Source: Bacteroides sp. 224 (GTDB taxonomy: Bacteria > Bacteroidota > Bacteroidia > Bacteroidales > Bacteroidaceae). From it: 64,000 bases of DNA. The notes under the pieces were generated by a model. The model did not search any database, was not told the origin of the DNA, and saw only the letters and a program-made list of their open reading frames with translations. Positions 36,393 through 45,108 of this stretch are shown here, in pieces. Within the stretch, counting starts at the first letter, position 1. The number at the start of each line of letters is the position of its first letter. A program made the position numbers and the translations under genes. The stretch spans positions 156,171-220,170 of the forward strand of contig NZ_QVMK01000003.1 of NCBI RefSeq assembly GCF_010500995.1, written 5' to 3'.

Positions 36393-36920
36393 TTAAACTC
36401 CTATCATTTCGCAAAGTGTTTGAACCGATTCTTTAATCTGCCAATGATTATCCAGCTTCGACGCATTAAAAACATATTGCGCCCGGGAATAATAGCAAGA
36501 CCGCTCATTCAACTTCTCTACAATAAATGCATATAATTCTTCGTCTTTCTTACCCTGCAAAATGGGGCGTGCTTGAGTAGCTACACGCAAACGTCTGAAA
36601 AGAACATCCGGATGAACATCCAAGTAGATCGTCATTCCATGTTGATTCATAAATTCCATATTATCAAAAAAGCAAGGAGTGCCCCCACCGGTAGAGATAA
36701 TTGCATCTTCGATAGCACCTACTTCGTGCAAAATATTCCTTTCGAGTTCGCGGAAGCCTTGCTCTCCTTTTTCCTTGAAGAGTTCGGATACGGTTTTATG
36801 GTAACGTTCTTCGATGTACCAATCCAGATCGATGAACGATAATCCACATTCTTTGGCAAAGGCTTTTCCTAATGTGGTCTTCCCTGCCCCCATATAACCA
36901 AGTAAAAAGATACGAGTCAT
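36393..36920 (-). CDS. aroK: Shikimate kinase
   Basis: 175 residues. The P-loop GYMGAGKTTLGKAFA lies near the N-terminus, followed by FIDLDWYIEER, the FRELERNIL shikimate-binding Arg, ISTGGGTPCF and the lid RPILQGKKDEELY. It phosphorylates shikimate in aromatic amino acid synthesis. The start at 36920 (MTRIFLLGYMG) is the conserved one; an upstream ATG at 36935 would lie inside the promoter element at 36925-36932. Confidence 0.95.
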   Translation of the reverse strand: MTRIFLLGYMGAGKTTLGKAFAKECGLSFIDLDWYIEERYHKTVSELFKEKGEQGFRELERNILHEVGAIEDAIISTGGGTPCFFDNMEFMNQHGMTIYLDVHPDVLFRRLRVATQARPILQGKKDEELYAFIVEKLNERSCYYSRAQYVFNASKLDNHWQIKESVQTLCEMIGV

Positions 36921-36924
36921 GGTG

Positions 36925-36932
36925 CAAATATA
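36925..36932 (-). promoter_or_regulatory. -7 promoter element immediately in front of aroK
   Basis: The minus strand reads TATATTTG, a full match to TAnnTTTG, ending only 4 bases before the aroK ATG. If used, transcription would begin at or next to the start codon, giving a leaderless or near-leaderless mRNA. Confidence 0.5.
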
Positions 36933-37018
36933 CAAAATATTAGAAGAGGTTCTTTATGTGATGTAGATTTTACACATTGAAGCTAACGCATTTTATAGGT
37001 CGCAACATGGCTGTATTT

Positions 37019-37098
37019 GCTACCGGCAGTTGAACCGAATGCTACTGGCAGTTGATAGAAATGCTACTGGCGGTTGGAAAAAATGCTACCGGCGGTTT
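37019..37098. repeat. Four-unit 22-bp array with GCTACYGGCRGTTG core
   Basis: GCTACCGGCAGTTG-type units start at 37019, 37041, 37063 and 37085, exactly 22 bases apart, with 8-base variable linkers ending in AAT. The array lies between the 3' end of the TonB-domain gene (~40 bases away) and the aroK promoter. It has the same architecture as arrays at 22222, 40159 and 49691 but an unrelated core. Confidence 0.92.
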
Positions 37099-37139
37099 GC
37101 TATATATTGAGTATGGGTGTATCTTAATTTATGCAGACT

Positions 37140-37796
37140 CTATTCTTTCGGAACCTTAAAACTGAAAGGGAATGTATATCGAGTTCGTATTGCTTTACCA
37201 TCAACCATACCTGGTTTCCAACGAGGCATAATTTTTGTTACTCTAAGTGCTTCTTTATCTAACAGTGGATGGACGCTCTGAATCACTTTAGGCTCAACGA
37301 CTTTACCTTTTTCATCAATAATTGCCTCAACAATTACACGCCCTTCTATTTTTTCTTTCAATGCTTTAGATGGATAGTTAACATTCTCTCTAAAGAAAAG
37401 AGTTAAAGCTGCTGCTCCTCCCGGATACTGAGCCATAGTTTCTACTTTATCCCAGGCTTCCGGATTGGTGCCCATCACTTGTTTCATTGTAGGATGATGT
37501 TTTCTGACTATTTTCAATTTGAATTCAATGGGTAAAGTATATCTTACAGCAGCTACTTCCCCTTGATGTACCCCCGGAATCCACTTAGGCATCTTAGATA
37601 TAATACGAATGGCTTCTGAATTTAAACCTTTAATTCCACGAACGATTTTAATATCTTTAATAGAGCCATCTTTCTGTACTATGAATGATGTAACTACCTG
37701 CCCTTGAATATTATTCCCTGCCGCGTTTTCGGGGTATTGAAGAGTTTCGTTTATATAGTTAAATAACTCTTTGGCACCTCCGGGAAATTCGGGCAT
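37140..37796 (-). pseudogene. Two TonB C-terminal domains, gene apparently truncated at the 5' end
   Basis: 218 residues from the only available ATG, with two TonB_C-type domains (PEFPGGAKELFNYINETLQY ... AVRYTLPIEFKL; QYPGGAAALTLFFRENVNY ... RTRYTFPFSFKV). No signal peptide or membrane anchor is present. The frame stays open upstream for 39 more codons to an in-frame stop at 37914-37916, with protein-like sequence (LLIENKWTNYPGFGLSENL then NKLSNDTLVLDIADQ) but no start codon. In related proteins the PEFPGG motif is internal. A repeat element begins at about 37931, so I infer loss of the N-terminal part. It may be non-functional, or expressed from a non-standard start. Confidence 0.6.
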
Positions 37797-38039
37797 TTGA
37801 TCGGCTATATCAAGAACAAGAGTATCATTGGAGAGTTTATTTAAGTTCTCTGATAAACCGAAACCGGGATAGTTGGTCCATTTATTTTCTATAAGTAAGT
37901 ATTCAAAATTAATTCATATTATGAAAAACTGCAAGCATTTACCCCGACAGGGGTAATATGTGCATAACCCTGGGTGAGCGAAGCGTAACCCAGGGTAGAT
38001 AGTCTCTCTTTTCCTCTGAACCCCGAAGTGGGTTCAACC

Positions 38040-38186
38040 GAGGGCACTGAAAAAGTGTTTTAACCCTATCATTTTGATAGTTACTGTTTAGTAAAGGTAC
38101 ATTTGATAGAAGAAAAACACTAAATATGTATATTGTTTTAATAGACTATCAATTTGATAGTGCTTTGAAACTTTTTCAGTGCCCTC
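38040..38186. mobile_element. 147-bp MITE related to the adjacent IS1182-like element
   Basis: Both ends carry GAGGGCACTGAAAAAGT as inverted repeats (38040-38056 and 38170-38186), the same 17 bases that start the neighbouring IS. The interior has no ORF but contains CTATCAxTTTGATAG-type dyads. It is flanked by the 9-base direct repeat GGTTCAACC (38031-38039 and 38187-38195), a target-site duplication. It can presumably be moved by the IS transposase. Confidence 0.88.
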
Positions 38187-38249
38187 GGTTCAACCCTTTC
38201 AGGGTTGAGGCTGCGTGTGATGACTTGCCAGCCCCGGGCTGCGCTTCGC

Positions 38250-40023
38250 GAGGGCACTGAAAAAGTCCCCTCCTCCCCAACAAATTAATCGATATATTTT
38301 TCTATATGTCGATTTTTTTGTATATTTATGGTATAAAACATCAGTCTTATGCTTCCGGAACAAGGCACCTTATTATTCAGTAATCACATTGATCTGTATG
38401 ATTTGATCATTCCCAAAGAGAATGTTCTGCGTCAAATCAAAGATTTAATCGATTTTTCATTTGTTCGTGAAGAACTAGTCAATAAATACTGTCTGGACAA
38501 TGGACGCATGGCAGTAGACCCCGTTCGTATGTTTAAATATCTACTTCTAAAAACGATCTATGACCTTTCGGATGTAGATGTTGTAGAACGTTCTTTAGTT
38601 GATATGTCTTTCAAGTATTTCTTAGATATGGCACCTGAGGATAGTGTAATCAATCCTAGTTCCCTGACTAAATTCCGTCGGCTGCGTTTGAAAGATATGG
38701 ATTTATTGGATCTGCTTATTAACAAGACAGTGACTCTTGCTATAAAAGAAGGTATTATCAAATCAACAACTATAATCATTGATGCTACTCATACCTCTTC
38801 TCGTTCTAATCCTCATTCTCCACTTGAGGTCTTGAAGATGCGTTCTAAGCAGTTGCGTAAAAGTTTGTATGAAGTAGATGAATCCATCAAAGAATTACTT
38901 CCTTGTAAGAATGAGGATAATGATTTGGAACACGAACTTGAATATAGCCAAACATTGGTAGACCATCTCAAAGATGATGAAGTGCTAACTTCCATACCAA
39001 AAATAAAAGAAAAGCTTAATCTGTTACGAGAAACATTGGATGACATCGCCGATCACTATACTACTTCTACCGATACGGATGCTCGCATAGGACACAAAAC
39101 AAAAGACACCTCTTTCTTTGGTTTCAAAACTCATATAGCAATGTCTGATGAACGTATTGTTACAGCTGCAACTGTTACTTCGGGTGAAAAGGCTGATGGC
39201 AAAGAGTTAGAGTCATTAGTTCAGACCAGCAAAAAGAATGGCATCTGCGTAGACACTATTATAGCAGATACAGCCTATTCAGGCGATAATAATTTGAAAT
39301 TAGCAAAGAAAGAACATATATCTTTAATTTCTAAATTGAACCCTAGTGTTAGCCAGGGCTTTCGTAAAGACTCCGATGAATTCTATTATAATAAGGATGC
39401 TGGCATGTACGTTTGTCCAGCTGGACATATGGCGATTCGTAAAACAAAAGATTCACGAACAAAAGAGGCATGTAATCCAAGAATAGCTTACTACTTTGAC
39501 GTACAGAAATGTAAGATTTGCGCTCATAAAGAGGGATGTTATAAACCTGGTGCTAAAAGCAAATCCTATAAAGTTGCAATTAAGTCCGACACTCAAACCG
39601 CACAACTAGCATTTCAGCAAACAGAGTATTTTCGGCAAACGTATAGGCAGCGATATAAAATAGAGGCTAAAAATGCAGAACTAAAGAATGTATATGGATA
39701 TGACAGGGCTATATCTTATGGCTTATCAGCCATGAATATGCAAGGAGCTATGGCTATTTTTGCAGCCAACTTAAAAAGAATACTTAAACTAAAGAAAAAT
39801 CAGGCTCAGGAAACAGTCAATGACTAATCTAAAAGGGAATATCCTTTTTTAAAGGGCTATAGGGCACTACTATTAGGGCAGATATTGAGTTTTTGTCGTT
39901 TTTATCATAACTTATAGCGAAAATTGTAAAAGAACAATGACGGCAGAAAAATATTCTGCCGTTACTGTTTTGGAGAGCTAAATACTGTATCTTCAGAATT
40001 TTGGGGACTTTTTCAGTGCCCTC
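38250..40023 (+). mobile_element. Complete IS1182-family insertion sequence
   Basis: 1774 bp with 21-bp perfect terminal inverted repeats (38250-38270 and 40003-40023, beginning GAGGGCACTGAAAAAG) and an 8-bp target duplication CGCTTCGC (38242-38249 and 40024-40031). It encodes one intact transposase. After the gene, AAAGGGAATATCCTTTTTT (39832-39850) may terminate its transcript. A further hairpin built on ACGGCAGAA lies at about 39940-39962, and the rest of the 3' end has no gene. Exact ends and an intact ORF suggest a recent or still mobile copy. Confidence 0.93.
38349..39827 (+). CDS. IS1182-family transposase
   Basis: 492 residues. The N-terminal DUF772-type region (VDPVRMFKYLLLKTIYDLSD then SSLTKFRRLRL) is followed by a DDE-type core: IIDATHTSSRSNPHS with the first Asp, IIADTAYSGDNNLKLAKKE with the second, and the C-terminal YRQRYKIEAKNAELKNVYGY carrying the Glu (Y-(2)-R-(3)-E-(6)-K signature). 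A cysteine cluster (YVCPAGH, CKICAHKEGC) lies before it. All three acidic residues are present, so it is probably active. The start lies 79 bases inside the left inverted repeat. Confidence 0.94.
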   Translation: MLPEQGTLLFSNHIDLYDLIIPKENVLRQIKDLIDFSFVREELVNKYCLDNGRMAVDPVRMFKYLLLKTIYDLSDVDVVERSLVDMSFKYFLDMAPEDSVINPSSLTKFRRLRLKDMDLLDLLINKTVTLAIKEGIIKSTTIIIDATHTSSRSNPHSPLEVLKMRSKQLRKSLYEVDESIKELLPCKNEDNDLEHELEYSQTLVDHLKDDEVLTSIPKIKEKLNLLRETLDDIADHYTTSTDTDARIGHKTKDTSFFGFKTHIAMSDERIVTAATVTSGEKADGKELESLVQTSKKNGICVDTIIADTAYSGDNNLKLAKKEHISLISKLNPSVSQGFRKDSDEFYYNKDAGMYVCPAGHMAIRKTKDSRTKEACNPRIAYYFDVQKCKICAHKEGCYKPGAKSKSYKVAIKSDTQTAQLAFQQTEYFRQTYRQRYKIEAKNAELKNVYGYDRAISYGLSAMNMQGAMAIFAANLKRILKLKKNQAQETVND

Positions 40024-40158
40024 CGCTTCGCTGACCCGGGGTTATGCACATCTCACCCCTATCGGGGTGATTGCTGAAGTATGAATTATTTCTGAACACT
40101 TACTTATCAAATTAGTCACCTTGACACCCCCAAGTACTTTGAACTGAAAATTCAGTTA

Positions 40159-40238
40159 GGTCGGACCTAACGAGGCAAAAGGTCCGACCTAATTATTGAA
40201 AAGGTCCGACCTAATGTAGTGTTTGGTCAGACCTAAGA
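40159..40238. repeat. Four-unit 22-bp array with GGTCCGACCTAA core
   Basis: GGTCSGACCTAA-type cores start at 40159, 40181, 40203 and 40225, each 22 bases apart, with ~9-base unrelated linkers (CGAGGCAAAA, TTATTGAAAA, TGTAGTGTTT). The core TTAGGTCSGACCTAA is a near-perfect dyad. The array begins ~80 bases beyond the repeat that holds the IS and ends ~8 bases from the 3' end of the nitroreductase gene. Confidence 0.93.
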
Positions 40239-40245
40239 AAAAGAT

Positions 40246-40848
40246 CTACTTAAACACCTTTACTCTCTTAGCCAAACTCTCGAATTCTTTTCCACCCGGC
40301 TCGGCAATCGGTGTACCGAAAGGCATCTGTGCAATAAGTTTCCATTCTTCCGGCAAACTCCATGTTTCTGCCACAGCTTTATCTATCAAGGGGTTGTAGT
40401 GTTGCAAGGAAGCCCCCAAACCGGCATCTTCTAACATTGTCCAGATAGCAAACTGGTGCATACCTGCTGTATGCTGCGACCAAATCGGGAAATTGTCTTT
40501 ATAGGTCGGGAAGGTTTTTTGAAGTTTCTCTACCACTGCCTGATCTTCGAAGAATAAGATAGTACCATACCCACAGGCAAAACAATTATCTATCTTGGCT
40601 TTGGTTGCATCAAAAGATTTGCCTTTCATGACTTCTTTTAATGCCTCTTCTACTATTTTCCACAGCTTCAAATGGCTTTTTCCAAGCAATAACACCACTC
40701 TTGTTGTTTGCGAATTATAGGCAGAAGGCACGTGCAATACAGCTTCATTAATAATTGCCTCTATTTCTTTAACCGTGATGGGTGAGTGATTGCTGATGGT
40801 ATAGAAAGTTCTTCTATGTATCATCGCTTCCAGAAAGGTTCGTTTCAT
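40246..40848 (-). CDS. Nitroreductase family protein (Frm2/Hbn1-like)
   Basis: About 200 residues. An N-terminal AMIHRRTFYTISNHSPIT, VPSAYNSQTTRVVLLLG, FGTILFFED-like segment (CGYGTILFFEDQAVVE), WSQHTAGMHQFAIWTMLED and AGLGASLQHYNPLID fit the FMN-dependent nitroreductase fold, in the small branch that includes yeast Frm2/Hbn1. Redox substrates are unknown. The start may be 40848 (MKRTFLEAM) or the upstream ATG at 40872. The 3' end abuts a 22-bp repeat array. Confidence 0.88.
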   Translation of the reverse strand: MKRTFLEAMIHRRTFYTISNHSPITVKEIEAIINEAVLHVPSAYNSQTTRVVLLLGKSHLKLWKIVEEALKEVMKGKSFDATKAKIDNCFACGYGTILFFEDQAVVEKLQKTFPTYKDNFPIWSQHTAGMHQFAIWTMLEDAGLGASLQHYNPLIDKAVAETWSLPEEWKLIAQMPFGTPIAEPGGKEFESLAKRVKVFK

Positions 40849-40938
40849 TGCTCTGTTATTTATTAAGTTCATAATTACATACCTCTTGGTTAGGAAACAG
40901 TAGAAAGAACGATAATGTTCAGATTGAAAATATATTCG

Positions 40939-40946
40939 TAACTTTA
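40939..40946 (+). promoter_or_regulatory. Probable -7 element for the RNase H gene
   Basis: TAACTTTA matches TAnnTTTG at all but the last position, 26 bases upstream of the ATG at 40973. Confidence 0.4.
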
Positions 40947-40972
40947 TCCCGAAAAAAGACTAATTAATCAGA

Positions 40973-41596
40973 ATGGCAAAGCAGAAGTATTATGTAGTAT
41001 GGCAAGGAGTAACGCCGGGTATTTATGATTCCTGGACTCAATGTCAACTTCAAATCAAAGGGTACGAGGGTGCCAAATATAAATCGTTCAATACAAAAGA
41101 AGAAGCCGAAACTGCTCTTGCCTCTTCTCCTTATAAATACATCGGTAAAAAGGCAAAAACTACCCCTGTTGCACTCACCTACCCATCAACTGTTATAGAG
41201 AACAGTATGGCTGTAGATGCTGCCTGTAGTGGGAACCCGGGTGCTATGGAGTATAGAGGCGTTCATATAGCCAGCCGACAACAGATTTTTCACTTCGGCC
41301 CTATGAAAGGAACCAATAACATCGGAGAGTTTCTGGCCATCGTACACGGTCTTGCATTTATGAAGCAAAACAAATGGGATATGCCTATTTATACAGATAG
41401 CAGAAATGCCATGAGTTGGGTGAAACAAAAGAAATGTAAAACCAAACTTCCCCGTACATTCGAAACAGAGGAACTCTTTCAAATCATAGAGCGCGCAGAG
41501 AAGTGGCTGAAAGAAAACAAATACACCACCCAAATCATTAAATGGGAAACCAAGGAATGGGGAGAAATCCCGGCAGATTTTGGCAGGAAAAAGTAA
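40973..41596 (+). CDS. Ribonuclease H with N-terminal viroplasmin domain
   Basis: 207 residues. The N-terminal viroplasmin/RNase HI-type hybrid-binding domain (YYVVWQGVTPGIYDSWTQCQ then YKSFNTKEEAETAL) occupies residues 3-48. The RNase H domain follows, with catalytic acids in MAVDAACSGNPGAMEYRG, TNNIGEFLAIVHGLAFM and IYTDSRNAMSWV. The enzyme removes RNA from RNA-DNA hybrids. The genome therefore carries both this type 1 enzyme and RNase HII (6663-7286). It is convergent with the ABC transporter gene. Confidence 0.94.
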   Translation: MAKQKYYVVWQGVTPGIYDSWTQCQLQIKGYEGAKYKSFNTKEEAETALASSPYKYIGKKAKTTPVALTYPSTVIENSMAVDAACSGNPGAMEYRGVHIASRQQIFHFGPMKGTNNIGEFLAIVHGLAFMKQNKWDMPIYTDSRNAMSWVKQKKCKTKLPRTFETEELFQIIERAEKWLKENKYTTQIIKWETKEWGEIPADFGRKK

Positions 41597-41618
41597 GTTT
41601 TGAGTTATAACCCCAAAC

Positions 41619-43460
41619 TCAACTCAAGCTCTGCATATCATTCAACCTTTTATAATAACCATTCTTAGCCAGCAATTCTTCATGCTTACCGCGTTCCACA
41701 ATCTCCCCTTCATACAATACGCAGATTTCATCAGCGTTTTTAATGGTAGAAAGACGGTGTGCTATGGCTATGGTAGTGCGGGTGCTCATTAATCTCTCTA
41801 AGGCTTCCTGTACCAATCGTTCCGATTCGGTATCCAGGGCAGAGGTAGCCTCATCCAATATCAATATCGGAGGATTCTTTAAAATGGCACGGGCAATACT
41901 GATTCGCTGACGCTGACCACCGGAAAGCTTACCTCCTCTATCTCCTACATTGGTTTCGTAACCATTCTCAGTAGCTATAATAAAATCGTGAGCATTGGCA
42001 ATCTTGGCAGCCTCTACCACTTGTTCCATAGTGGCAGACTCTACTCCAAATGCTATGTTATTATAGAAAGTATCGTTAAATAAAATGGCTTCCTGATTCA
42101 CATTCCCTATCAAAGCACGTAACTCGGAGATACGAACATCTTTGATATTAATGCCGTCAATCAGAATCTTGCCTTCGGTTACATCATGATAGCGAGGTAG
42201 CAAATCGACCAATGTAGATTTTCCGGAACCGGACTGTCCTACCAGCGCAACGGTTTTTCCCTTATTTACAGTAAGATCAATATGTTTCAGCACCTCTCTG
42301 TTCCCATCATAGCTGAAGGAAACATTCTTGAATTCTACTTTATCATTCAAATCATCTGCCATTGGTTTGGGAGCAGAAGTTTCTTTTATTTTATTCTCTG
42401 CCTGAAGAATCTTATCGATTCGCTCCATAGAGGCCAACCCTCTGGGAATGCTATAGCTTGCCTTAGATAACTCTTTCAATGGATTAATTAAGCTATAAAG
42501 CATCACTAAGTATTGAATAAAAACAGGTGCCGAGATAGCAGAATTTTCTTTAAGAATCAATGTCCCACCAAACCACAGTACAAGAACAATAATTAAGGTG
42601 CCCAGAAATTCGCTCATCGGATGAGCCATCGCCTGCCTGGTAGCCACTTTGTTTACTGCCCCTCTGTACTCATCACTACATTTGGCAAAGCGTTTGTCCA
42701 TCTTCTTTTCGGCGATGAAGGCTTTAATTATGCGCAAACCGCCTAATGTTTCTTCCATTTGGGTCATTGTTTCGCTCCACTTTGCTTGTGCATCGTGCGA
42801 CTGGCGTTTTAGTTTCTTGCCTACCAGCCCCATGATCCATCCCAGTAAAGGCAATACCAAAAGAGTAAAAAGAGTGAGTTGCCAACTAATAAAAATTAAG
42901 GTACCCAGATAAATAACTATCAGGATCGGGTTTTTAAGCATCATATCTAACGAGCTTGTCACCGATGTTTCAACTTCATTCACATCGCCACTCATACGGG
43001 CAATAATATCTCCTTTACGCTCTTCCGAGAAGAACGACAGAGGAAGGCTCAATACTTTTTGATAGAGCTTGACACGGATATCGCGCACCACCCCTGTACG
43101 AAGTGGAATCATCACTGCCGAAGATGCAAAGTAGGATGCTGTTTTCAAAAGAGTCATAAATGCAAAAACAACCCCCAACCACAATAAGGTATCAGAAGGT
43201 CCCCATGTATCTACAATGGTGGTAATGTAGTAATAAAAGTTATTTTTTGCTTTGGAGAAGAACGAGAGGTCTACATCCCAAGGTATAAAGTCATAAACAA
43301 GTGTCTCGCCGGTTTTGAATAAGATATCCAAAATGGGAACCAGTAGAGCAAAAGAGAAGACATTTAATATTGCCGATAAGATATTGAGAAATACAGCCCA
43401 AACTAAATACTTCTTATATGGAGGAATAAATCGCCGAAGAACCCGAAAAAAATCTTTCAT
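41619..43460 (-). CDS. MsbA-like ABC exporter (fused permease and ATPase)
   Basis: 613 residues. The N-terminal six-helix membrane domain spans about residues 15-330. The ATPase domain has Walker A ALVGQSGSGKSTLVDLLPRY, the signature LSGGQRQRISIARAI, Walker B ILILDEATSALDTES and the H-loop TTIAIAHRLSTI. The half-transporter form and neighbours (lipid A-type acyltransferase, folA) fit lipid flipping of the MsbA kind, although the exported substrate cannot be proved. It is transcribed after folA with a 41-base gap. Confidence 0.93.
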   Translation of the reverse strand: MKDFFRVLRRFIPPYKKYLVWAVFLNILSAILNVFSFALLVPILDILFKTGETLVYDFIPWDVDLSFFSKAKNNFYYYITTIVDTWGPSDTLLWLGVVFAFMTLLKTASYFASSAVMIPLRTGVVRDIRVKLYQKVLSLPLSFFSEERKGDIIARMSGDVNEVETSVTSSLDMMLKNPILIVIYLGTLIFISWQLTLFTLLVLPLLGWIMGLVGKKLKRQSHDAQAKWSETMTQMEETLGGLRIIKAFIAEKKMDKRFAKCSDEYRGAVNKVATRQAMAHPMSEFLGTLIIVLVLWFGGTLILKENSAISAPVFIQYLVMLYSLINPLKELSKASYSIPRGLASMERIDKILQAENKIKETSAPKPMADDLNDKVEFKNVSFSYDGNREVLKHIDLTVNKGKTVALVGQSGSGKSTLVDLLPRYHDVTEGKILIDGINIKDVRISELRALIGNVNQEAILFNDTFYNNIAFGVESATMEQVVEAAKIANAHDFIIATENGYETNVGDRGGKLSGGQRQRISIARAILKNPPILILDEATSALDTESERLVQEALERLMSTRTTIAIAHRLSTIKNADEICVLYEGEIVERGKHEELLAKNGYYKRLNDMQSLS

Positions 43461-43501
43461 GAGTTTATATAAAATATGAATTTAGTGGGCAAAGATACAC
43501 A

Positions 43502-43999
43502 TTAGTCTGTTTTTTTAATGTATTTCATGAAGGAATAATCATATTCGTTCTTTTCATCGGCTTTATGGAAAGAGCATTCTCTTTCCTCCCAATATTCATC
43601 ATTAGCCGAAGGAATTACTGTATCTCCTTCAATCTTGGTGTGTACCCTGGTTAGATACAGAACATCTGCCCGATGCCAGCATTGTTTATATATCTCACCG
43701 CCACCAATAATAAATGCTTTTTCTTTTCCTGCCCGGTTGGCAACTAAAAGGGCTTGTTCGATGCTATTAACTACTTCGCACCCCTCGGCTGCAAACGAAG
43801 AATCGCGGGTAATGACAATATTCAACCGCGAAGGCAACGGACGACCCAACGACTCAAAGGTTTTTCTACCCATAACAATCGCATTACCAGTAGTCTTTTC
43901 TTTAAAGAATCTCATGTCGGCAGACAGCTTCCAAAGCATTTTATTGTCTTTGCCGATTACATTATTCTCGGCAGCAGCTACTATGATTGCTATTTCCAT
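43502..43999 (-). CDS. folA: Dihydrofolate reductase
   Basis: 165 residues, standard length. Conserved segments are IAIIVAAAENNVIGKDNKML, WKLSADMRFFKEKTTGNAIV, MGRKTFESLGRPLPSRLNIV and AFIIGGGEIYKQCW. It reduces dihydrofolate with NADPH. The catalytic acid position carries Asp (SADMRFF), the usual residue. It begins 7 bases after the acyltransferase stop, so it is in one operon with it and the ABC exporter. Confidence 0.97.
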   Translation of the reverse strand: MEIAIIVAAAENNVIGKDNKMLWKLSADMRFFKEKTTGNAIVMGRKTFESLGRPLPSRLNIVITRDSSFAAEGCEVVNSIEQALLVANRAGKEKAFIIGGGEIYKQCWHRADVLYLTRVHTKIEGDTVIPSANDEYWEERECSFHKADEKNEYDYSFMKYIKKTD

Positions 44000-44006
44000 A
44001 TTATTG

Positions 44007-44948
44007 TTAGCTTTCTTGTTTCTTAGGTCTTATTCTACCATCTTCTCCCTGCTCGTACATGGAATGGAATCTTTCGGGGGTCCATTTCCATCGTTTGTGT
44101 GTCCAAAGCCAATATTGAGGAGCTTTCAGAATAGATTGTTCCAAACGTTTCATATACATATCTGTAATTTCATAATCCGGATATTCTTTCGGATTATCAA
44201 CCAGTTTCTGAAATTTACAGATGTAGTAACCACGCTTCACCCGGCTGACTTCTGCATAAAAAGCTACCATACCCACTTGTTTCATAATACGTTCTGTACC
44301 AGTCAGCACCGGAGTGCTATGATTCAAGAATGGAGTCCAGTGATGAATATTCTGAGCTTTGGGCGATTGATCTGAAATAAAACCAATGATATACGGCTTT
44401 CCGCTTGCCCGAATCGTTAGGATTTTACGCAACGTTTCTTTCATGGGTATACTTACGGCTCCCATTCGTCCGCGTAGTTTCAGGAATAACCGATCGGATA
44501 CTTTATTGCTAAGTTTATGGTATATTTGTCCGCATATCCCATCTTTACTTGTATGAAGCGGCAGTGAAGAAATCCATTCCCAGTTACAATAATGCCCCAG
44601 GTAAGCACCACATGGCTTTCCTTGCTTAAACATCTCATTAATTTCATCAATCCCCTCAAATTGCATTCTTTTGCGCAGGTGATTGGGGCTTATGGAAAGC
44701 AGCTTTAGTGTTTCGAACACATAATCGCAGAAGAAAGAATAGAACTTCTTTTCTATTTTGATTATCTCGCCTATTGTTTTCTCCGGAAAAGACTCCACAA
44801 GGTTCTTCCTCACAGTCTTTCTTCTGTATCGCACCAGATAATAAAGCAAATAATAAGTTAAATCAGACAACCGATAGAGTAGCCAGAAAGGTAAAAGCGA
44901 AACCAGAAACCAAAGCGTATAGTATATATAATATAGCAATGTAGTCAT
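44007..44948 (-). CDS. Lipid A biosynthesis acyltransferase (LpxL/HtrB-like)
   Basis: 313 residues. An N-terminal membrane anchor (LYYIYYTLWFLVSLLPFWLL) is followed by the HxxxxD/E-type active site LGHYCNWEWISSLPLH and FISDQSPKAQNIHHWTPFLN, typical of secondary acyltransferases that add a fatty acid to lipid A on the inner membrane. It heads the operon with folA and the ABC exporter. A -7 element lies 36 bases upstream. Confidence 0.92.
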   Translation of the reverse strand: MTTLLYYIYYTLWFLVSLLPFWLLYRLSDLTYYLLYYLVRYRRKTVRKNLVESFPEKTIGEIIKIEKKFYSFFCDYVFETLKLLSISPNHLRKRMQFEGIDEINEMFKQGKPCGAYLGHYCNWEWISSLPLHTSKDGICGQIYHKLSNKVSDRLFLKLRGRMGAVSIPMKETLRKILTIRASGKPYIIGFISDQSPKAQNIHHWTPFLNHSTPVLTGTERIMKQVGMVAFYAEVSRVKRGYYICKFQKLVDNPKEYPDYEITDMYMKRLEQSILKAPQYWLWTHKRWKWTPERFHSMYEQGEDGRIRPKKQES

Positions 44949-44983
44949 TTATATTTTTAATCTGAATGTCTAAATATTTGCGA

Positions 44984-44991
44984 CAAAGCTA
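44984..44991 (-). promoter_or_regulatory. -7 promoter element for the acyltransferase-folA-ABC operon
   Basis: The minus strand reads TAGCTTTG (TAnnTTTG), 36 bases upstream of the acyltransferase ATG. Confidence 0.62.
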
Positions 44992-45034
44992 TGCATTATT
45001 TTGCAGAAAGGCAAGAGTTAAGAGGCCATAAACC

Positions 45035-45077
45035 AAGAAGAGGAGATTCGGAATCACCTTCCACATCTCCCCTTCTT
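45035..45077 (-). terminator. Hairpin downstream of uxuA, possible terminator
   Basis: AAGAAGAGGAGAT and ATCTCCCCTTCTT can pair (13-bp stem, one mismatch) around a 17-base loop, ~30 bases after the uxuA stop. There is no clear T-run on the minus strand, so termination is uncertain. Confidence 0.45.
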
Positions 45078-45108
45078 CTATAATAATATTCAGACTTTAT
45101 TCAGAAAT

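Larger units (their letters stand above)
37931..40075. repeat. GC-rich inverted-repeat element interrupted by a MITE and an IS
   Basis: Left arm 37931-37985 and right arm 40024-40075 are reverse complements (ACCCCGACAGGGGT paired with ACCCCTATCGGGGT, TGTGCATAACC paired with GGTTATGCACA, GCGAAGCG paired with CGCTTCGC). Removing the two inserted elements and one copy of each target duplication restores a ~220-base element of small GC hairpins such as GAACCCCGAAGTGGGTTC. Confidence 0.8.
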
